Shown here: positions 13,379-15,900 of the stretch, piece by piece
Numbering within the stretch: the first letter of the stretch is position 1
How the letters are laid out: each line of letters opens with the position of its first letter
Assembly (NCBI GenBank): GCA_012797575.1
Contig: JAAZOW010000125.1
Location: forward strand, 1 to 15,900
Source of the DNA: Methanomicrobiales archaeon
GTDB taxonomy: Archaea > Halobacteriota > Methanomicrobia > Methanomicrobiales > Methanoculleaceae
Direction of reading: 5' to 3'
Length of the DNA: 15,900 nucleotides
Made by a program: the position numbers and the translations under genes
The notes under the pieces: generated by a model
Told to the model about the DNA's origin: nothing
Seen by the model: the letters and a program-made list of their open reading frames with translations, nothing else
Databases searched by the model: none

Positions 13379-14110
13379 ATGCTGGATATCAGTGATTTAC
13401 ATGTGAGCGTGGATGGCACCGAGGTGCTTCGCGACATCAACCTCCGTATCGGGCAGGGGGAGACTCATGTCCTGATGGGGCCAAACGGTTCGGGAAAGAG
13501 CACGTTGCTCAAGGCCATCATGGGATTTGGTGGCTACAGGATCACAGCGGGGTCCATCACCTTTAAGGGAGATGATATCACCCATATACCGATCCATGAG
13601 CGAGCCCATCTCGGGATAGGCATGATGTTCCAACATCCACCTACGATATCCGGGCTAAAGCTCGGGAAACTGCTCGTTGCCACATCCCACATGAGTGAAG
13701 ACGCTATAGAGGCACTTGCTCAGTTGGTCAACATGGAAAAGTTCCTTGCCCGGGACATCAATGTCGGGTTCTCCGGCGGTGAGATCAAACGGAGTGAAGT
13801 TCTGCAATTGATGGTCCAGCGACCTGATTTTGTCATGCTGGACGAACCAGAAAGTGGGGTTGACCTCGAGAACATGAGCCTGATGGGAAAGGAGATCGCA
13901 GGACTCCTCGAGAAAGACGTCCATATAATTAACCGGCGCCGAAGCGGCCTGATCATCACTCACACTGGCTACATCCTCGACTACCTCGAGGCAGACCAGG
14001 GCCATGTGATGATAGGAGGCCAGATCCGGTGTCATGGAAACCCTCGCGAAATCTTGCGCGTGATAAAAGAGAAAGGATACGGGGAGTGCCTGCGTTGCAA
14101 ACAGATATAA
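13379..14110 (+). CDS. sufC: Fe-S cluster assembly ATPase SufC
   Basis: SufC is the ABC-type cytoplasmic ATPase that drives the SufB scaffold during Fe-S cluster assembly. The 243-residue length is standard. Walker A GPNGSGKST is at 34-42, the Q-loop glutamine at Q85 in MMFQHPP, the signature FSGGEIKR at 131-138, Walker B VMLDEPESGVD at 152-162, and the switch histidine H195 in LIITHTGYIL. ATG 13379 gives the usual MLDISDLHV opening with GGAG 6 bases before it; the in-frame ATG 13364 would add five residues. sufB follows, its start lying inside the last codons of sufC. No sufS, sufE, sufU or second sufB/sufD paralogue is adjacent. Confidence 0.95.
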   Translation: MLDISDLHVSVDGTEVLRDINLRIGQGETHVLMGPNGSGKSTLLKAIMGFGGYRITAGSITFKGDDITHIPIHERAHLGIGMMFQHPPTISGLKLGKLLVATSHMSEDAIEALAQLVNMEKFLARDINVGFSGGEIKRSEVLQLMVQRPDFVMLDEPESGVDLENMSLMGKEIAGLLEKDVHIINRRRSGLIITHTGYILDYLEADQGHVMIGGQIRCHGNPREILRVIKEKGYGECLRCKQI

Positions 14111-15207
14111 CTGATATGGAACACCTCTCGCAGGAGGACCGGGAACGCCTCGCCCTGACCGGCCTTGAGGTCGGGATGCAGAACCGTTGCGGAAGTTTCT
14201 TCCAGATCGACCAGAGGGTGGTGCAGACGACCTGCGGAGCCGAGGGGATCGAGATGCTCCCTATCAAGGTTGCCCTTGAAAAGTATGATTGGATGGAGGA
14301 TTACTACTGGAACGCTGTCCCGAGGGATGCAGATAAGTACACCCAGTATGTGGCAAAGCAGGAGACCCCGCAAGGCCTCGTTGTCATCGCTCATCCGGGC
14401 GCAAAGGTTGCCATGCCGCTTCAGGCCTGCCTCTTCCTCCGCGAAGAACCGGTGCAGCACGTGCACAACATATTCATCGCGCGAGAGGACTCAGAAATCC
14501 ATATCATATCAGGATGCGCCAGTTCCTGGCAGAAGGAACGGGGTGCGCATATTGGGGTGACCGAGATCTACGTCGGGAAAGATGCCAAGGTCACATCCAC
14601 GATGATCCATAACTGGAACCCGGGGATAAGCGTCTTCCCGAGGAGCGCCACGATCGTCGAAGAAGGTGGCATCTTCCTCTCAAACTACGTCTGTATGCAG
14701 CCGGTCAAGCAGGTCACCATGTATCCGACGGCACGCCTCATCGGGAAGAACGCCGTGGCCCGGTTCTCGAGCATCGTCGTTGCAACACCTGGCTCACTCC
14801 TCGACCTCGGCTCCCGGACCATCCTTGCCGCCGAGTACACGAGCACCGAACTGATCACCCGGGCTATCACCACCGGTGGCGTCGCTATCTCTCGTGGGCA
14901 TATCCTCGGCGAGAAGGAGAACACTCGGGGACATATCGAGTGCAAGGGCCTGATCTTAAAGGACGGCACCATCCATGCTATCCCCGAGATCGAGGGGACA
15001 CTGACCGGGACCGAGCTCTCCCACGAGGCAGCGGTCGGCAAGATCGCCCGTCACGAGATCGAGTACCTCATGGCCCGGGGACTCTCGGAGGAGGAGGCCA
15101 CCGCAACAATCATACGTGGGTTCCTTGATGTAAAGATCAGCGGTCTGCCTGCAGTCCTGCAGAGACAGATCGATGCCGCAATCGACGAAGCGGAATCCGG
15201 GTTCTGA
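14095..15207 (+). CDS. sufB: SufB/SufD-family Fe-S scaffold protein
   Basis: The scaffold partner of SufC. The beta-helix core with regular strands spans about 90-300, and the C-terminal family signature, ARGLSEEEATATIIRGFLD, lies at 327-345. C283 in HIECKG and E311 in SHEAAVGKI align by eye with the essential Cys and Glu of E. coli SufB (C405, E434), so this single protein looks SufB-like rather than SufD-like. The start is unsure: TTG 14095 has GGGGAG (14081-14086) eight bases upstream and overlaps sufC by 16 bases, giving 370 residues; ATG 14116 lies after sufC, has no ribosome-binding site, and gives 363. With sufC it matches the minimal SufBC (SMS-type) system of archaea. The stop overlaps pcm by one base (TGATG). 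Confidence 0.92.
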   Translation: MQTDITDMEHLSQEDRERLALTGLEVGMQNRCGSFFQIDQRVVQTTCGAEGIEMLPIKVALEKYDWMEDYYWNAVPRDADKYTQYVAKQETPQGLVVIAHPGAKVAMPLQACLFLREEPVQHVHNIFIAREDSEIHIISGCASSWQKERGAHIGVTEIYVGKDAKVTSTMIHNWNPGISVFPRSATIVEEGGIFLSNYVCMQPVKQVTMYPTARLIGKNAVARFSSIVVATPGSLLDLGSRTILAAEYTSTELITRAITTGGVAISRGHILGEKENTRGHIECKGLILKDGTIHAIPEIEGTLTGTELSHEAAVGKIARHEIEYLMARGLSEEEATATIIRGFLDVKISGLPAVLQRQIDAAIDEAESGF

Positions 15208-15881
15208 TGTGGTATGCCATGACGGAGACTGATAGCTCTGCAGATGAGCGAGAGAAGATGGTACGACTCCAGATCAAGGCTCGGGGGGTCCGGGATCCGG
15301 AGGTGCTTGCTGCAATGCAGAAAATTCCGCGCCACCTCTTTGTCCCGGAGGACTGCGAGCGCTCAGCCTACGAGGATCGCCCACTCCCCATCGGAGAGGG
15401 ACAGACCATCTCCCAGCCCTACATCGTCGCCGTCATGACTGAACAACTCGAACTCCAGCCCGGGGACCGGGTGCTCGAGGTCGGGGCTGGCAGCGGCTAC
15501 CAGGCCGCTCTCCTTGCCGAACTCGCAGGCTCGGTCATATCGATCGAGCGCCTTGAAGGTCTGGCCGATCGAGCGCGGGAGAACCTCGCCCGGGCAGGGA
15601 TCACCGGCGTCCGCGTGGTCGTCGGCGATGGCACAGAGGGGTATCCTCCAGAAGCTCCCTACGATGCCATCATCATCACAGCGGCATCACCCGGGGTCCC
15701 GCAGCCCCTGATCGATCAGCTGGCGGAAGGCGGACGGCTGATCGCTCCCATCGGCCCCCGGGACTGCCAGGACCTCATCAAACTCGTCAAACACGAAGGC
15801 CGGGTGGAGCGCACATCTCTCGGTGGCGTCTGTTTCGTGCCGCTGATCGGGCAGTTCGGATGGAGAGGAGAGGATCCGTGA
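15207..15881 (+). CDS. pcm: Protein-L-isoaspartate O-methyltransferase
   Basis: Pcm methylates isoaspartyl residues that arise in ageing proteins, using S-adenosylmethionine, so that they can revert to aspartate. The 224-residue protein has the family signature GQTISQPYIVAVMTE (65-79), SAM-binding motif I EVGAGSGYQA (91-100), and the later stretch YDAIIITAAS. ATG 15207 overlaps the sufB stop in a TGATG junction like that of aRF1-argS; ATG 15219 would shorten it by four residues and is nearly as good. Co-transcription with sufC-sufB is likely from the overlap, though no functional link between isoaspartate repair and Fe-S assembly is established. The next gene starts within its last codons (GTGA). 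Confidence 0.94.
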   Translation: MWYAMTETDSSADEREKMVRLQIKARGVRDPEVLAAMQKIPRHLFVPEDCERSAYEDRPLPIGEGQTISQPYIVAVMTEQLELQPGDRVLEVGAGSGYQAALLAELAGSVISIERLEGLADRARENLARAGITGVRVVVGDGTEGYPPEAPYDAIIITAASPGVPQPLIDQLAEGGRLIAPIGPRDCQDLIKLVKHEGRVERTSLGGVCFVPLIGQFGWRGEDP

Positions 15882-15900
15882 AGATCTACGATATCACCCG
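15878..15900 (+). CDS. Start of a probable cyclase-family protein
   Basis: Only seven codons are visible. A GTG overlaps the pcm stop in a GTGA junction, with purine-rich GGAGAGGAGAGG just upstream as a strong ribosome-binding site. The peptide MKIYDIT is the usual opening of the cyclase/kynurenine-formamidase-like family (PF04199). The start is well supported by the signals; the family call rests on seven residues and is tentative. Confidence 0.42.

Overview
The window looks like a stretch of chromosome from a methanogenic archaeon, most likely order Methanomicrobiales (a Methanoculleus-like genome). The diagnostic genes are an archaeal-type release factor aRF1, an archaeal Taw1 wyosine enzyme, an O-phosphoseryl-tRNA(Cys) synthetase (SepRS, essentially a methanogen enzyme), archaeosine precursor genes queE-queC, and a two-protein SufC-SufB system. 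Base composition is GC-rich and neighbouring genes often overlap by 1 to 4 bases. The placement is inferred from gene content; no 16S gene is present. No tRNA, rRNA, CRISPR array or intact insertion sequence was seen. || Layout. Positions 1-1520 (+) hold the 3' end of queE, queC and a Nudix hydrolase, tightly packed. Positions 1632-7033 (+) are a four-gene translation cluster, aRF1-argS-taw1-sepS, with every junction overlapping. A strong GC hairpin at 7046-7067 separates it from the convergent gene otsAB (7097-9343, -), a trehalose-6-phosphate synthase/phosphatase fusion. Positions 9344-10126 carry no convincing gene, but contain several hairpins and a stretch that resembles a dispersed repeat or decayed sequence. 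Positions 10127-11573 (-) form a three-gene operon with two GTGA overlaps: a Cys-rich protein resembling the ATC-hydrolase family, an unrecognised 138-residue protein and a THEP1-type NTPase. Diverging from it is a predicted lipoprotein with a transglutaminase-like domain and a coiled-coil tail (11720-12832, +). The divergent promoter region holds repeated ATACCCC motifs. Positions 12833-13378 are mostly non-coding, with hairpins and one possible 56-residue Cys-rich small protein. Positions 13379-15900 (+) carry sufC, sufB, pcm and the first codons of a likely cyclase-family gene, again overlapping. || How the genes fit together. queE and queC supply preQ0 for archaeosine in tRNA. Taw1 makes the wyosine precursor at G37 of tRNA-Phe. 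ArgRS and SepRS charge tRNAs, SepRS providing phosphoseryl-tRNA(Cys) for conversion to Cys-tRNA. aRF1 ends translation. sufC-sufB is the minimal Fe-S assembly pair and would serve radical-SAM enzymes such as QueE and Taw1. otsAB makes trehalose, an osmolyte, and pcm repairs isoaspartate damage. The least explained parts are the 10127-11573 operon, its divergent control region, and the two long gene-poor gaps.
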